Part shown: one piece after another, positions 11,065 to 23,353 of the stretch | Layout: every line of letters begins with the position of its first letter | Numbering within the stretch: the first letter of the stretch is position 1 | Assembly: GCF_019393635.1 (NCBI RefSeq) | Contig: NC_057862.1 | Span: 156,192,062 to 156,256,061 of the forward strand | Length of the DNA: 64,000 nucleotides | Direction of reading: 5' to 3' | From: Dromiciops gliroides | Lineage: Eukaryota > Chordata > Mammalia > Microbiotheria > Microbiotheriidae | Made by a program: the position numbers and the translations under genes | The notes under the pieces: model-generated | What the model saw: the letters and a program-made list of their open reading frames with translations, nothing else | Databases searched by the model: none | Told to the model about the DNA's origin: nothing

Positions 11065-12599
11065 ATGGGCAGGAACAAGAAAAATTCTTCAGGGAGTTTA
11101 CGGGCGATGGAGGATATCCAGCTGCACTTATAAAATAGCATAGTGAAGTAGTGCAAAATAACATAGTAAAAGAATAGTAAATAAAAGACTCCTCAGGATG
11201 GGATGAAGACAATTACTGAAGACTTCTTAGCAAAAGGTAAATTTTGAACCAGCCCTTGAAGCAAATGATGGCTATGGATTGGCTGAGTGAGGGATGGAGA
11301 GATCACTTTTAAGTGGGAGTAGTAAAGGCAGGGATGAGGGGACAGAATTGGAAATTAACATGCTTTTAAAAACATATCTATTAGTCTCCTTTCACTGGAC
11401 TGTAATTTAATTCACCAAATATTTCTTGAGTATCCACTCAATCTGTAAGGCACAGTGCTAGAAGCTACAGTAGATTCAAGTAAATACTTTAAGTTCTTTG
11501 AGGGAAGGATCTCCCTAGGAAAATGAATATGACAAAATTCAAAAATAACAAGCACAGAATACGTAGCAAATACAGAAGGTGCTAAGGAAAAATCAGAGAA
11601 GGCATGGTTGTGGAGGACATCACATTTGAACCAGGCCTTGAAAGATGGACAGAATTTCAATAGGCAGAGAGTTTCAGAATGGATATTAATATACTGTTGG
11701 AAAACAATCAGAAGATATGAAAGATAATACAGCCATTGGAACATGGAAAGACATGGAGAGACAAAAGTCACAAAGTTATTCATAATTTCTGATCCTACTA
11801 TTGGGTACATACCACATTTCACCCCAAAAAAAGTCAAAAAGAGAAAGGCCTTATGTACACCAGTCAGTCAAAAAGCATTTGTTAAGTGTCTACTGGTGCA
11901 GAACACTCTACTAAGAACTGGGAGCACAAAAGAAGAGAGGGCCAAGTTATGAAATGCTTTGAATGCTAGGAGATTATATATCTTATCCTAGAAGTGAGAG
12001 AGAATCACTGGAGTTTAATGAGGGGGTAGGGGGAAAGGGACATGATCAGATCTGTGCCTTCAGAAGCTCATTCTGACACCTGAAAGAAGGAAGGACTTGA
12101 ATGGAAAATGACCTGTGGCAAGAAAATGACTTGCAGACTATTCCAAGAGTCCAGGCATAAACTGATAAAAATTTGGAGCGAGGTGGTGGCAGTATCAAAG
12201 AAGGGGGCATATTCAAGAGCTGTCAAGAAAGTAAAATCAGGGGCAGCTAGGTGGCCCAGTGGAAAAAGCACTAGCCCTGGATTCAGGAGGACCTGAGTTC
12301 AAATTCCGGCCTCAGACACTTGACACTTACTAGCTGTGTGACCCTGGGCAAATCACTTAACCTTCATTGCCCTGCAAAAAACAAAACAAAACAAAGCAAA
12401 ACAAAGAAGGTAAAATCAACAAGCCTTAGCAACAGATTGGATATGGGAGGTGAGGGAGTGAGGAGTTGAGCAAGATACCTAAATTTGCAAGCCTGAGGGA
12501 CTGGATGGATAGTGGTACGTTCAATATTAAGAGGAAAGTTAGGAAGAGGCGAGAGTTTGAGGAGGATGGGAATAATGATTTTGGTTTGGGATATATTGA
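11065..12599 (+). repeat. Rep-A copy
   Basis: Contains GGAGTTTAATGAGGGGGTAG, ACATGATCAGATCTGTGCCT, GAAGCTCATTCTGACACC and AATGATTTTGGTTTGGGATA. These blocks recur at 14.7-15.3 and 17.4-17.6 kb. A SINE interrupts it at 12240. Confidence 0.6.
12240..12403 (+). mobile_element. marsupial tRNA-derived SINE
   Basis: Complete copy with a CAAAA tail. A 15-bp duplication with one mismatch ends in GTAAAATCA (12225-12239 and 12404-12418). It lies within a Rep-A copy. Confidence 0.92.
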
Positions 12600-13010
12600 G
12601 TTTAAGATGGCATAAAAATATTCATAGAAGCACTTTCTATAGTAGCAAAAATAAAAAAAAGATGGAAACAAAATAGGTACCCATAATTTGGTAAATGACT
12701 AAACAAATTAATAACTTTAGGTATATGAGTATCATGGAATATTACTATGGCTTAAGAAATGACAAATTTGAAGAATTCAGAGAAATACAGGAAGACTTAC
12801 ATGAACTGATGCAGAATGAAGCAAAACCAGCAGAATAATCTATGCAATGACTATTATAATATAAATGACAAAGAAGACTGAGTAGTTTTAATGCTCAATA
12901 TTGGCTTCACAGGAATGATGAGGAAATGAACTCTCCTCCTTTCAGGAGAAATATGGGTCAAAAAATTGCCTTCACTGCCAGACTACCATTTGGTAACGGG
13001 AGGGAAAAAA
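12600..13010 (+). mobile_element. old L1 3'-region remnant
   Basis: GGAATATTACTATGGCTTAA and GACTTACATGAACTGATGCA are sense-strand L1 3' UTR blocks, diverged. Confidence 0.65.
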
Positions 13011-13755
13011 GTTATTCTAGCAGCAAGAAAATTTAGTCAGAAACAAGTAGCAGAAAGGCTAAGAAACTGTTGCAATTATCTACATATTATTAGATGATTT
13101 GGTTGCAGACTCTTGATCTATAAAATTATTAAAGTATAGATAGTCTGAAATAAATCAAATTAGGCTTAAATGTGGAATATGACAAAAAGGATTTAAAATA
13201 ATTCTAACGTTTTGAGTCTAGAGAACAAGGAGAATGACAACATACAGCAATATATTTCTTATTTTATCCTTCTAAAAAATTAAAAGACTCCATCAGATAA
13301 ACTAAATTTACTATGAAAGGTAGCATGACAAATGTCATGAGTGCCTTTCTATGATACATAGAAAGATAAAAAACACTGAAATCAAAGTCATAAACCAAGT
13401 CTGAGATTACAATAGAAGATGAATAACAAATTTATTTGTAGGACACAGACAAACTATTCCTAAATACTAAAAATACTTCAGTAAAATGCGAGTGCGTGGT
13501 AAAGGAAACAGAATCAGCACTTAAGTCCTGGATTCTAGTCTATCCTCTGACACATATTAGCCAGATGACAATGAACAAGTTACTTGACCTCTCAGTGTCT
13601 CAGGCAGAAGTGGCAGTTTGTACATAGAATTCATAAAATCACAAGACAAAAAAAAAAAATAAAACAACTCAGGATTTCAATAGATCTATGATCTCAATGG
13701 TGTGGGTCTTCTGATGATAAAGATACCAATACATCCACACTTTCTTAACCAGTCT
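13011..13755. other. no recognised feature
   Basis: AT-rich sequence with a 12-A run near 13650. Nothing recognised on either strand. Confidence 0.5.
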
Positions 13756-13774
13756 TAAGACTTGTCAATGTCTT

Positions 13775-13918
13775 GGCCAGTTAGGTGGCGCAGTGGATAA
13801 AGTAACGGCCCTGGATTCAGGAAGACTTGAGTTCAAATTTGGCCTCAGACATTTGACACTTACTAGCTGTGTGACCTTGGGCAAGTCATTTAACCTTCAT
13901 TCCCCCTCCCCCCCAAAA
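13775..13918 (+). mobile_element. marsupial tRNA-derived SINE
   Basis: Complete copy flanked by a perfect 19-bp duplication (13756-13774 and 13919-13937, TAAGACTTGTC...). Confidence 0.93.
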
Positions 13919-14049
13919 TAAGACTTGTCAATGTCTTACCATAAGTCTTGCACATGGGGGTCCAACAACATGTTAGATAAGACTTTCCTCTAATTCTCTC
14001 ATGTACATGGGTAGCAATACAGAATTTCAGTTGCCCACATATTAATTAA

Positions 14050-15340
14050 ATAATTAATAAGCACCTACTATAAGCCAAGCACCTTCCTAAGCCCTGGAGA
14101 TAAAAAAGCAAAAGGCAGTTCTTATCTTCAAGAAGCTTACACTCTGAGGTGCAGCTAGGTGGTACAATGGATAAAGCACTGGCCCTAGATTCAGGAGGAC
14201 CTGAGTTCAAATCCAGATTCAGACGCTTGACACTTATTAGCTGTGTGACCCTGGGCAAGTCACTTAACCCTCACTGCCCCACAAAACAAAGCAAAACAAA
14301 CAAACAAAAAGAAGCTTACATTCTAATAGGGGAGGAGACAACATGTAAACAAACAGATACAACAAAAGTTATATAGAGTAAAAGTAGGAAATAAATAACA
14401 GAGGGGAGTAATCAGAATTAAGACGGATTAGGGAAGGCTTCCAGTAAAAGATGGGATTTTAGCTGGGACTTAAAGGAAACCAGGGAAGCAAGTAGGCAGA
14501 GAGGAGGGAGAGAGCAGGACAGGTATGCAGGACAGAGGAAATGCCCCAACCCGAGATGAAGCATCTTGTTTGTGGAACAGGAGGAGACCAGTATAACTGG
14601 ACTAAAGGGTATATGTTGGGGAATATGGTATAAGAAGACTGGAAAAGTGAATGGCTTTAAATGCCAAACACAACATCCTATATTTGATCCTGGAGGCAAT
14701 AGGGGGAGCCACTGGAATTTACCAAGGGCTCAAGGGGGTGTATGAAACGAGATCAGAACTTGTACTTTAGGAAAAATCACTTTAGTGGCTAAATGGAGGA
14801 TGGATTGAAGTAGGGAGAGACATGAGGCAAAAGACCTACCACTGGGTACTGTGTAAAGGCAAAGAAACAGGAAAGTAGTGTGTGAAGAAGACCAAGCAGG
14901 CTAGTTTGGGTCTGATTGTAGAATCGACAAGTATTTGTCACCTTCCTTTTGCAATAACATAGTTTCTCCTATTGGTGGACATTATTGCAATAACCCAGGC
15001 ATGAAGTAATGAGGGCCTACACTAGAGTGATGACAATGTCAGAGCAGAGAAGGGGGCATATGAGAGATGCTGCAAAGGTGAAATTCATGGACCTAGACAA
15101 CAAATTGGGTATGGGGATAGAGAGAGTGAGAAGTCCAAGATGATTCCCAGTTTGCAAGTCAGAGGGACTAGGAGGATGGTACTGCCCTCTACAATAATAG
15201 GGAAGGTGTAAGGCAGGGAGGATTTAAAGGGAAAGATAATGAGTTCCATTTTGGATACATTGAGTTTAATATCTACTGGACAGCTAATTCAAGATATCTG
15301 AAAGACAGTTGGAGAAGTAAGATTGAAGGTTAGCAGAGTT
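14050..15340 (+). repeat. Rep-A copy, longest in the window
   Basis: Begins TAATAAGCACCTACTATAAG and AAGCTTACACTCT (then the SINE). It continues GGAAGGCTTCCAGTAAAAGA, CTGGAGGCAATAGGGGGAGC, AATCACTTTAGTGGCTAAAT and GATAATGAGTTCCATTTTGG. A reference copy for the other Rep-A pieces. The class is not known to me. Confidence 0.6.
14146..14309 (+). mobile_element. marsupial tRNA-derived SINE
   Basis: Complete copy flanked by a 15-bp duplication AGAAGCTTACAYTCT (14131-14145 and 14310-14324). It interrupts a Rep-A copy. Confidence 0.92.
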
Positions 15341-15399
15341 TTCTCAATTTCTAAGGTATAAATGCTCACACTGAAAATTTTACAAATGGTATAAGCTGG

Positions 15400-15555
15400 G
15401 GGTGGCTAGGTGGCGCAGTGGATAAAGCACTGGCCTTGTATTCAGGAGTACCTGAGTTCAAATCCAGCCTCAGACACTTGACACTTACTAGCTGTGTGAC
15501 CTTGGGCAAGTCACTTAACCCCCATTGCCCCACCAAAAAAAAAAAAAAAAAAGAA
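15400..15555 (+). mobile_element. marsupial tRNA-derived SINE
   Basis: Complete copy flanked by a perfect 19-bp duplication (15381-15399 and 15556-15574, TACAAATGGTATAAGCTGG). Confidence 0.93.
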
Positions 15556-15574
15556 TACAAATGGTATAAGCTGG

Positions 15575-15999
15575 TTCTTGCACAACTCTGAATTGATCTT
15601 GAAGGAATTTCATCTTATTAGATTCTGCCCAAAGTTCTAACCTGTCAAGATCCTCTCTTGAATCATGATGTCATCCACTGTGTTAGATATACCTCCTAAA
15701 TTTGTGTCATGTCTTTTACACATTTACCATTTTTAGGATCAATAGTTTGTTTAAAGAGGTTGTGCAGGAGATGATTTCATTGTATATCGTAACTTCAGCT
15801 GGTTTTTATTTCTTCGAATTTGATGTTATTTATCTTTGCTTTAACAAATTGATGATCTTGCTCCAGAGATGTGATTTACAGATTCTGTTCTAACATCCAA
15901 TAATAGGAGGAACTTTATTACAAAAAAGATGACAAATACTGGTTGATTCTACAATCAAACCAAAACTAATCTGCTTGCTGTTCTTCACACACGGCTCTT
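15575..15999. other. no recognised feature
   Basis: AT-rich, between two SINEs. A 63-codon open frame at 15702 has no recognisable motif. Confidence 0.5.
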
Positions 16000-16155
16000 T
16001 CTTTGTTTTTGTTTTTTTGGAGGGGCAATGGATGTTAAGTGACTTTCCCAGGGCCAAACAGCTAGTAAGTATCAAATGTCTGAGCCCAAATTTGAACTCA
16101 GGTCCTCCTGAATCCAGGGCTGGTGCTTGATCCACTGCACCACCTAGCTGCCTCA
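16000..16155 (-). mobile_element. marsupial tRNA-derived SINE
   Basis: Complete minus-strand copy with a T-rich left end, more diverged than most. No clear flanking duplication. Confidence 0.9.
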
Positions 16156-16194
16156 CACAAACACACTTTGTCTCAAGTTTCTATTCCTTTACAT

Positions 16195-16490
16195 AAGCCG
16201 CATCCTTATATTTCTGTAATGAATTCTTCACCTAATCTCTATCTGTTACTATATCTTCCCTCAAGGTACCTCCTACGTGAATCCTAGATGATAGCACCTC
16301 CCCGCTACATACTAAAATTATCTTGTATTTTCTTTGTCTCTATTTTAAGTTTATTTACATGTGTACATGTTATTTCCAAAAGAATATATGCTCCTTAAGG
16401 ACAGGGAATATTTCATCTATATCTTTGTATCTCTAGATCCCAATGCAATGCCTGTAATAAATGCTCATAAACTGATTGAATGAATGTTTA
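16195..16490 (+). mobile_element. L2 3' tail
   Basis: ATATGCTCCTTAAGGACAGG and GCCTGTAATAAATGCTCAT, ending GATTGAATGAATG. Confidence 0.7.
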
Positions 16491-16718
16491 ACTTCTCATT
16501 AAAGCAAATCTAATAGGATGTATTTGGGCAGCAATTTACTTGCAGAAGCATACAGTAATTCAATTAAAAATATTTTTTAAAACAATTTATAAAAATCCAA
16601 TAATTCTGATTTGTCAGTAATTCAGACTGGTGTTTCCCAATATTATTACTACTGTGATACCAACTTCAATAGCCCCCATCATAGATACTATTATTGTAAC
16701 TTTAAAAGGAAATATAAT

Positions 16719-16874
16719 GGGGCAGCTAGGTGGCTCAGTGGATAGAGCACTGACCCTGGATTCAGGAGGACCTGATTTCAAATCTGGCCTCAGACACTTA
16801 ACACTTACTAGCTGTGTGACCCTGGGCAAGTCACTTAACCCCAACTGCCCCACCGAAAAAAAGAAAGAAAGAAA
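16719..16874 (+). mobile_element. marsupial tRNA-derived SINE
   Basis: Complete copy whose tail became (GAAA)n. Flanked by the 10-bp duplication GAAATATAAT (16709-16718 and 16875-16884). Confidence 0.92.
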
Positions 16875-17344
16875 GAAATATAATAATGTAGAAGATTCAG
16901 ATTAACTGACATATGGAGTGAGTTAATTATGGTGGTAAGAGGAGCTTGTGAAGCACAGAGAAAGGACTAATAGAACTTCCTCACCGAGAGATTTAACTGT
17001 CAAGGAGAAAGTTTAAAAAGACATTTTGAAAGATCCATGCTTCGTTTCCATTTTGTGACAGGCCATTCCAGAGAGAAGTGCTGAGACATGAATGGCCATC
17101 CTGAGAGAACCGCATATCTAAAGGTGAGAAGTCAATGGCAGTATTTAAGAGTATTTTACTCCACGTCTTCTTGCTTTTGAAGAGTACACAAGTAACTTTG
17201 GCTGTAATTTTTTTCTTCATATATTGTAAATAATTATTTGTTTTTGATTCTTTATTAATATGGTAAATAGTATGAGCAGTACACATATCAGGCTACTGAA
17301 TAGCCCATGATAGCGTCATCCCTAAGCCTTGCTATGCTGTTATT

Positions 17345-17650
17345 ATTAAGTAGAGGGCAGGAGGCAAAATTGCAAAACAGAAAAACTGGAAATCAGGGTA
17401 GAGGAGGGGAGCCAAGTTATGAAAGATGTTGAGAATTTATATTGCATCCTGGACATGATGAGGAACCACTGGCGGTTACTGAGTGGGGGAGGGGAGGTGA
17501 CCTGATCAGACTGGACTTTAGGAAGATCACTTTGATGGATTAGAATGAAGCATAATGTCATGGCAGGAATACTAACCAGAAGGTTATTACAAGAGTGAGA
17601 TGGTGATTGGAATGGAAGCAGTTATCAGACAAGAAAAGCAAATAACATTG
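17345..17650 (+). repeat. Rep-A fragment
   Basis: CATGATGAGGAACCACTGGC, GACCTGATCAGACTGGACTT and GAAGATCACTTTGATGGAT. Confidence 0.6.
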
Positions 17651-19310
17651 AAGGGAACAGAAGGAAGGATAAAACGAATCAGACAAGCAGGAAATCTTGA
17701 AAGTCTGATGTTGGATTTATTATATACTTAAAAAGAAAAGCAAGCTGTATAACTGACATTCACAGATTCATGAACAGTCTGTTCTATGCAGAAAACTCAT
17801 TATTTGTTGTCTAAGTTCAAAATATTTTTAAGTAAATATTTCTCTCTCCTATTAACTATTCTAAGTCACTTACCTATTCTACCCTAAGTTATCTACCTAA
17901 CTTACCTTAAGTCATTAACCTTATCAACAGCAAATTTCCCTACCACCCCCATTCCAGAAGATCATTTGGGGTAATTGTTCTGATTCACTGGCTCTTTTGC
18001 CCCATAAAACTTGTTTATATTTTTTCCTTCTCCCTCTGCTCCCCCCAAAATGACTGAATTCTTTGAAGTTTGCAATGATTTAATAGAAACTCAAATTAAT
18101 CCCTGAAAAGTAAAGTTTGATTCTGAAAGTATAATTTCTTTAAGTTTCCATAGGACAAATAAAAATTAATCAAAGTATACAATGATGCATTACTTTGGAC
18201 CCTACATTTCAAAGTAAGTGATCTTTTTTTGCCAATTACCAATAGGTTCTTCAGCAGGGAGGTACATACCTAAAAGATTAAAGGGGGGCGGGGGCAGGTA
18301 GAGTTCTCTAGTTCAATTAAAAAGATGATTTTTCAAAAGCTAATTCCATATTCAACCAGCATCATAACACAGACCTGGTTTACCATTCAAGTTTGAAATA
18401 GGTAATTTTTTTTCATTTTAGTTGTTTTACATTGATATTACCATTTTAGAAAGAGAATAGAAATACTTAATTCAGATTCAATGGCAAGTCAGAAGAGGAA
18501 TACACTTTTCTAAAAGCTCAGCAGTTCTAAAGAAAGCAGTCTACTAACTAAAACACCATGTCTGATTTAGCAGGCTGCATTAAGAAACATGAGTTGTCTC
18601 TATGTTCTAGACAGAAAACTAAAGCCTAAAATATCAAGACATAACTGTTTTAGAACACAGCTTCCAAATACACCCATGGCATTTAGCATATAAATGATTG
18701 TTCTTAATATGAAAAAACAAAAATGTTACTTAATATTTAGAAATCCAACAGAGAAAATTATTAGAACAGTAACAGTAAAACATCAGATAAGCAGAAAAGA
18801 CATACAATATCAATCTTTCTACCTCCCTCTGGTGGTAACCAAGAAATGCTAGTCTACCAAAGTTCATCTTGAGGAAATGGGGAAAAAAAATTTTTCCCCA
18901 GCACAAAGAAGCACAAATTTTATCATTATCATGAACATTATAGTAAACATATACAAAATGTTGCTGGGAGTTGTACAATGCTGGTAAAAAAGAGGATCTC
19001 TCAGAACATCATTTTTATCAAAACTCTTCATTGTTATATCATTTAACAATTAGAGAATTACTTACAGTATTCTATTCAATTCCCTTAGATTGTCTAGAAT
19101 TTATAACTACTCAAATTAAAAGATTCTCTATTCAAAACTTCATCATTCTAAATAACAATTTGTTGTAGAAAATGAAAAATAAAATTTCAGGCTGGACATG
19201 TAACCACTGATGGAAAACAACATTTATACATGTTTAATGCATAAATGTAAACAGTTCTACAAAGAGAATATATTACAAATATTCGTGTTAAAAAGAAAAG
19301 TATATATGTG
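17651..19310. other. unique-looking intron sequence
   Basis: About 1.7 kb of AT-rich sequence without recognised repeat, RNA or exon. It is one of the longest repeat-poor stretches in presumed UACA intron 1. Confidence 0.5.
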
Positions 19311-19324
19311 TAAAGAGTAATTTT

Positions 19325-19493
19325 GGAAGTTTTTTTGGAGGGGTTGTTTGGGGGGTTTTCTGTAGGGCAATGGGGGTTAAGGGACTTGCCCAAAGTCACA
19401 CAGCTATTAAGTGTCAAATATCTGAGATTTGAACTCAGGTCCTCCTGAATCCAAGGCCATTGCTTTATCCACTGTGTCACCTAGTTGCCCCAT
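19325..19493 (-). mobile_element. marsupial tRNA-derived SINE
   Basis: Minus-strand copy with a small internal deletion. Flanked by TAAARAGTAATTTT (19311-19324 and 19494-19507). Confidence 0.9.
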
Positions 19494-19569
19494 AAAAAGT
19501 AATTTTTAACCTGCTCCTTTATAGTCTCACATTTATAAAACTTCTACTATTGTGAGAAATAATTATTAA

Positions 19570-20010
19570 TAATCGTAATCTTGGAGGAATTAGTTCTCTC
19601 CCCTTTCCCCCTGGCCCTCTCCAAGGTTCAGTTCTCCAAACTACAGGTGAAAGCTATTGTGCTCCTTTTCAGTTTGGGTGGGGTCTACATTCTTTCTCTG
19701 ATGTCTCTTATTTTTGGGGGGGTGATCTCTGATGTCTTTTTGGCCAAGATTTGGGGGACCTAACTTATGTATTCTAAGACCTCATTTTAATATAACCCAC
19801 CTTCAATCATTTCAACCAATTAGATTTGATTGCTCTATGATGGATGTCCAACAGTTAAAAGAGTATATAAACTGTGAGGTCATTGCCATTCTGATCTTTG
19901 GTCTGAGAGATATCCATTGACCATCCTTTTATTAATAACCTGCTGGCCTATTAATAGAATGATTAAATTACCCAGAAACTATATCTCTCATATTCTTAAT
20001 CATCATACTA
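19570..20010 (+). mobile_element. possible LTR remnant
   Basis: A pyrimidine-rich start, a TATA-like GTATATAAACTG at 19863-19874 and a TTTATTAATAACC motif about 70 bp further on resemble an LTR promoter and polyadenylation region. No clear termini or duplications were found, so this is tentative. Confidence 0.3.
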
Positions 20011-20805
20011 TATATGTTACAAATTAGTGTTCTTTCTTAGAAAAGTATTTAAAATTAACTTTGTAAATCAATGACATTTACAAATGCTTGTAAACTATAA
20101 ATGCAGTGGTAGAACTGGGCCTTTAAAGGAAATCTTTAGTGAATTATTTTGCAGAGGGATAAAAAAACCACACCCACAATTGAGCTGTCTTGCACATCTG
20201 AAATTTTATGTTAGGCTTTTCCACAATAATACGCACCAAAAATACTAAGTCATTATACAAGTATGCAAAATATAAAAACTATTTATACAGAAGGTAAACA
20301 TTTCTCAACCCTATTGTACCATGTCCCAAAAATGTTTTCCCCATTCTTCATTTTATTTGACTACACAAAAGCAAGACAAAAAGTAACAAAAACCACAGAC
20401 ATATAATTTTTTTTAATCCTGTTAAGTCAAAACTAATGTAGCATTTAACCAGGGTACATGTACATCTATTCCTATAGATCATTTTATTTCTTCACAATTA
20501 TTGTTTGTTGTGAAGAATCTACCTAAAGGGAAACTGACCTTATCAATGTTAAAATAATTTAATTACTTCAATTCAGACTTTGCTAAGTTCATATATAGCT
20601 ACTATTTTACTACACAAGAAGAAGAAATAGCAGGAGACAAAGCCAAAGTACCACTTTAACAAGCCAAGAGACTACATCCCAGGCAGACAGGGTAATTTTA
20701 AGTATTACATGGTCATTTGTTGACAATATCCCTTCCCCATTTGGAAGAGGAGAGTCTATGTTCCTTCCCCTTGACACATAAGCACGTTTCCTACAACACT
20801 TTTCT
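20011..20805. other. no recognised feature
   Basis: AT-rich sequence with no recognised repeat or exon. Confidence 0.5.
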
Positions 20806-20819
20806 ACTCTCTGTGATGG

Positions 20820-20975
20820 GGGCAGCTAGGTGGTGCAGTAGACAGAGCACTGGCCCTGGATTCAGGAGCACCTGAGTTCAAATCCAGCCTCAGACACTTA
20901 ACACTTACTAGCTGTGTGACCCTGGGCAAGTCACTTAACCCCAATTGCCTCACCAAAAAAGAAAAAAAAAAGATC
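20820..20975 (+). mobile_element. marsupial tRNA-derived SINE
   Basis: Complete copy flanked by a perfect 14-bp duplication ACTCTCTGTGATGG (20806-20819 and 20976-20989). Confidence 0.93.
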
Positions 20976-21212
20976 ACTCTCTGTGATGGCTGCCAGCCCC
21001 AGCTATAAAAGAAATTTAAGCTCTTTGGGAACATATCCTCAATCTTGAGACTGATTATCCCAAAGCAAGTATACCCTCTCATAAAACACCCCTGTGGATG
21101 ATCACAGGAGTGACAAGAAAGAATATTTCTTTTATTATTAATCTTAGTCAAGAAATATGAACCAAGTTTCAAAGCAGAATTCCCTGAATCATGGAGACCA
21201 GTGTCATTGATA

Positions 21213-21320
21213 CCATGATAGGGAAGGGAAAAAGGGAAGAAAGAAAAGGAAGGAGGGAGGAGAAAGATTAAAAAGAGCAAAGGGGAAGGAAGGAAGGGAA
21301 GGAGGGAGGGGGAAAAAAGA
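21213..21320 (+). repeat. purine-rich GGAA/GGGA low complexity
   Basis: Plus strand is nearly all purine with GGAAGGAAGG motifs, between two SINEs. Confidence 0.9.
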
Positions 21321-21419
21321 ACAAGCAGAGGCAGTGAAAATTCATACAGACCCAGGAAACAGGACAAAAGTATTTTTGTTTTTGGCTGTCCATTAATTCT
21401 TATAAGAGTTTTACTTAAG

Positions 21420-21559
21420 GGGCAGTTAGGTGGCACAGTGGATAAAGCACCAGCCCTGGATTCAGCAGGACCTGAGTTCAAATATGACCTCAGACACTTG
21501 ACACTTACTAGCTGAGTGACCCTGGGCAAGTCACTTAACCCTCATTGCCCCCCCCAAAA
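21420..21559 (+). mobile_element. marsupial tRNA-derived SINE
   Basis: Complete copy flanked by a perfect 16-bp duplication (21404-21419 and 21560-21575). Confidence 0.93.
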
Positions 21560-21604
21560 AAGAGTTTTACTTAAGATTATTAAATCCTTTATTTTGTTTC
21601 CTTA

Positions 21605-21720
21605 TTTGTTTCATAGATTCAGAGCTTGTAGAAACATCAGTGTTAATTAGGCCAAGTCTTTCATTTTACAGATGAGGAAACTGATGACAAAGATATTATG
21701 TGACTTGCCCAAGGTCAATC
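21605..21720 (-). mobile_element. MIR-like remnant
   Basis: CATTTTACAGATGAGGAAAC and GACTTGCCCAAGGTCAAT. Confidence 0.7.
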
Positions 21721-21885
21721 AATAAGCCTGAATTAAGCACTTATTAAGTGTCAAGCACTTGCTAAGTTCACACAAGCACTAAATGGTGGAGCAATATCTT
21801 GAGGTTTTCTGACTCTACATTCAGCATTCTTTTCCATCTTCCCATGTTCTTATATTTATAATAACTTATAAAAATAGCCTGTTAC

Positions 21886-22026
21886 TGGGGCAGCTAGATG
21901 GAGCAGTGGATAGAGCACCAGCCCTGGAGTCGGGAGTACCTGAGTTCAAATCCGACCTCAGACACTTAACACTAGCTGTGTGACCCTGGGCAAGTCACTT
22001 AACCCCAATTGTCTCACTTTAAAAAA
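21886..22026 (+). mobile_element. marsupial tRNA-derived SINE
   Basis: Copy lacking the usual CACTTA repeat before TAGCTGTG. Flanked by AAAATAGYCTGTTAC (21871-21885 and 22027-22041). Confidence 0.92.
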
Positions 22027-22179
22027 AAAATAGTCTGTTACCAATTTATTAATAATAAACTACATTTTTCTATAACTCAGGTTTTTACATAGTCACAAAT
22101 TCCTAACCATCCTCTAAAGTCTAATGCCATCTTTTTCATGGTCTTTCTTAATTTCCTCATCCATAATGATGACATTTTA

Positions 22180-22345
22180 ATAATAATAGCAGCTCACATT
22201 TATATAGTATATTTTAGCCTTAACAAAGTACTTTCCTCTCAACCCTCTAATCAAGATAGATATGGCAAGTATATTGTTCCTGGTTAATCACAAATGATCA
22301 AGCTGGGCCAATAGTGTAAATATCGTGCCTAGGGTCAGGCAACTA
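22180..22345 (-). mobile_element. MIR-like remnant
   Basis: AATAATAGCAGCTCACATTT, then a degraded body ending GGTCAGGCAACTAGTGAGTG, just left of the ERV LTR. Confidence 0.6.
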
Positions 22346-22420
22346 GTGAGTGGCAGCAGAGCAGTAACACTCATGGAAATAACTTTAACTTTCCCTCCAG
22401 GTACCCTAAATGTATCCTGA

Positions 22421-22651
22421 TGTGGAAATTTATTTTGATTTGGGGACCCTACCTTTAGGCTGAGATTAGAAAGCCTTAGGCCTTCAGGGTCTCTCCCCCT
22501 CCTCCTCAGCTTCAGCTGAGCGGAAAAAGCCCCGTGGGCTGTACAAGAGGCCAGGTCAGATAGCTGGGGGGAAAAAGCCCCAGCTCCCTCCGACCTAAGT
22601 GGAGCTATCTGAAAGATCCCCTATAGCCTGTGCTGAGGCATGAGGCTCAAG

Positions 22652-22690
<39 letters not shown>

Positions 22691-23327
22691 CACACACACA
22701 CACCAGCTGCAGCTCTGGCTGACGGATTAGCTTGGTCTGTGGGGGCGAAGGAAGCCCCGAGATTTGAGTGGAGAGAAGAAAAAGTATATATAGACCTGGG
22801 AGTTAGACAGCAGAGGGAGACTCAAGGACGGACTAGAGGAGGGGCTGACTAGAGGGGAGCACGGACAAGGACGGAGGAGAGTTCCCTTTGGAAAAGGAGA
22901 GACGGGCTGACAAGATTACAGGCCTTAATACAAACCAGGGAAAGTGTAACGTGCCCTGAGGCCAGAGGCAGCTAAGACCCTTATTGTATTCAAGAAGTTC
23001 GAATTGCAGCAGGTGGGAAAGAGATGCAGTGGAAAGAGACTGCAGGAAAGCAGTCAGGTTGTACATTTTATTTCCCTGTATTCTTAATTTTAAATAGTAT
23101 CTCATAAATAAACTCTGCTTTGATTATTCAGTTAAGAGGCTTTTTAATCTTTAGTTTATCAATTTGGGAGTGGAGAAGTGTAGTGGAACTTTATAAACGG
23201 CCCATATTAAATTAACAGCAGTCAGATAGCCAAATGGTAAAGTCCCAGATTAGTCCTCCACTCAGAAAGATTAGTCATCCATAGTTTAGCCCCCCAAATC
23301 AGGCCCGATCATAAAAATATTCTAACA
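22421..23327 (+). mobile_element. ERV LTR, plus strand
   Basis: The sequence starts TGTGGAAATT and ends TTCTAACA. It carries a TATA box (GTATATATAG, 22784-22793) and an AATAAA hexamer at 23106-23111 followed by a U5-like segment. A primer-binding-site-like sequence follows six bases later. The span of about 907 bp includes a CA microsatellite in the presumed U3. No partner LTR is visible, so this is the 5' end of a truncated provirus. The exact left boundary is uncertain by a few bases. Confidence 0.65.
22656..22702 (+). repeat. (CA)n microsatellite
   Basis: About 23 CA dinucleotides with one CCC interruption, inside the ERV LTR. Confidence 0.95.
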
Positions 23328-23333
23328 TTTTAA

Positions 23334-23353
23334 TGGCGACCGTGGCAGGACTT
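23334..23353 (+). other. primer-binding site of the 22.4-kb ERV
   Basis: TGGCGACCGTGGCAGGACTT follows the presumed LTR end after six bases. It begins TGGCGACC, like a site complementary to a tRNA-Arg 3' end. This is similar to, but not the same as, the site in the 43.5-47.2 kb ERV. Confidence 0.55.

Noticed and set aside
20804..21529. 241-codon minus-strand frame
   Set aside because: It runs through two SINEs and a purine-rich tract. Sequence content is entirely repeat-derived.
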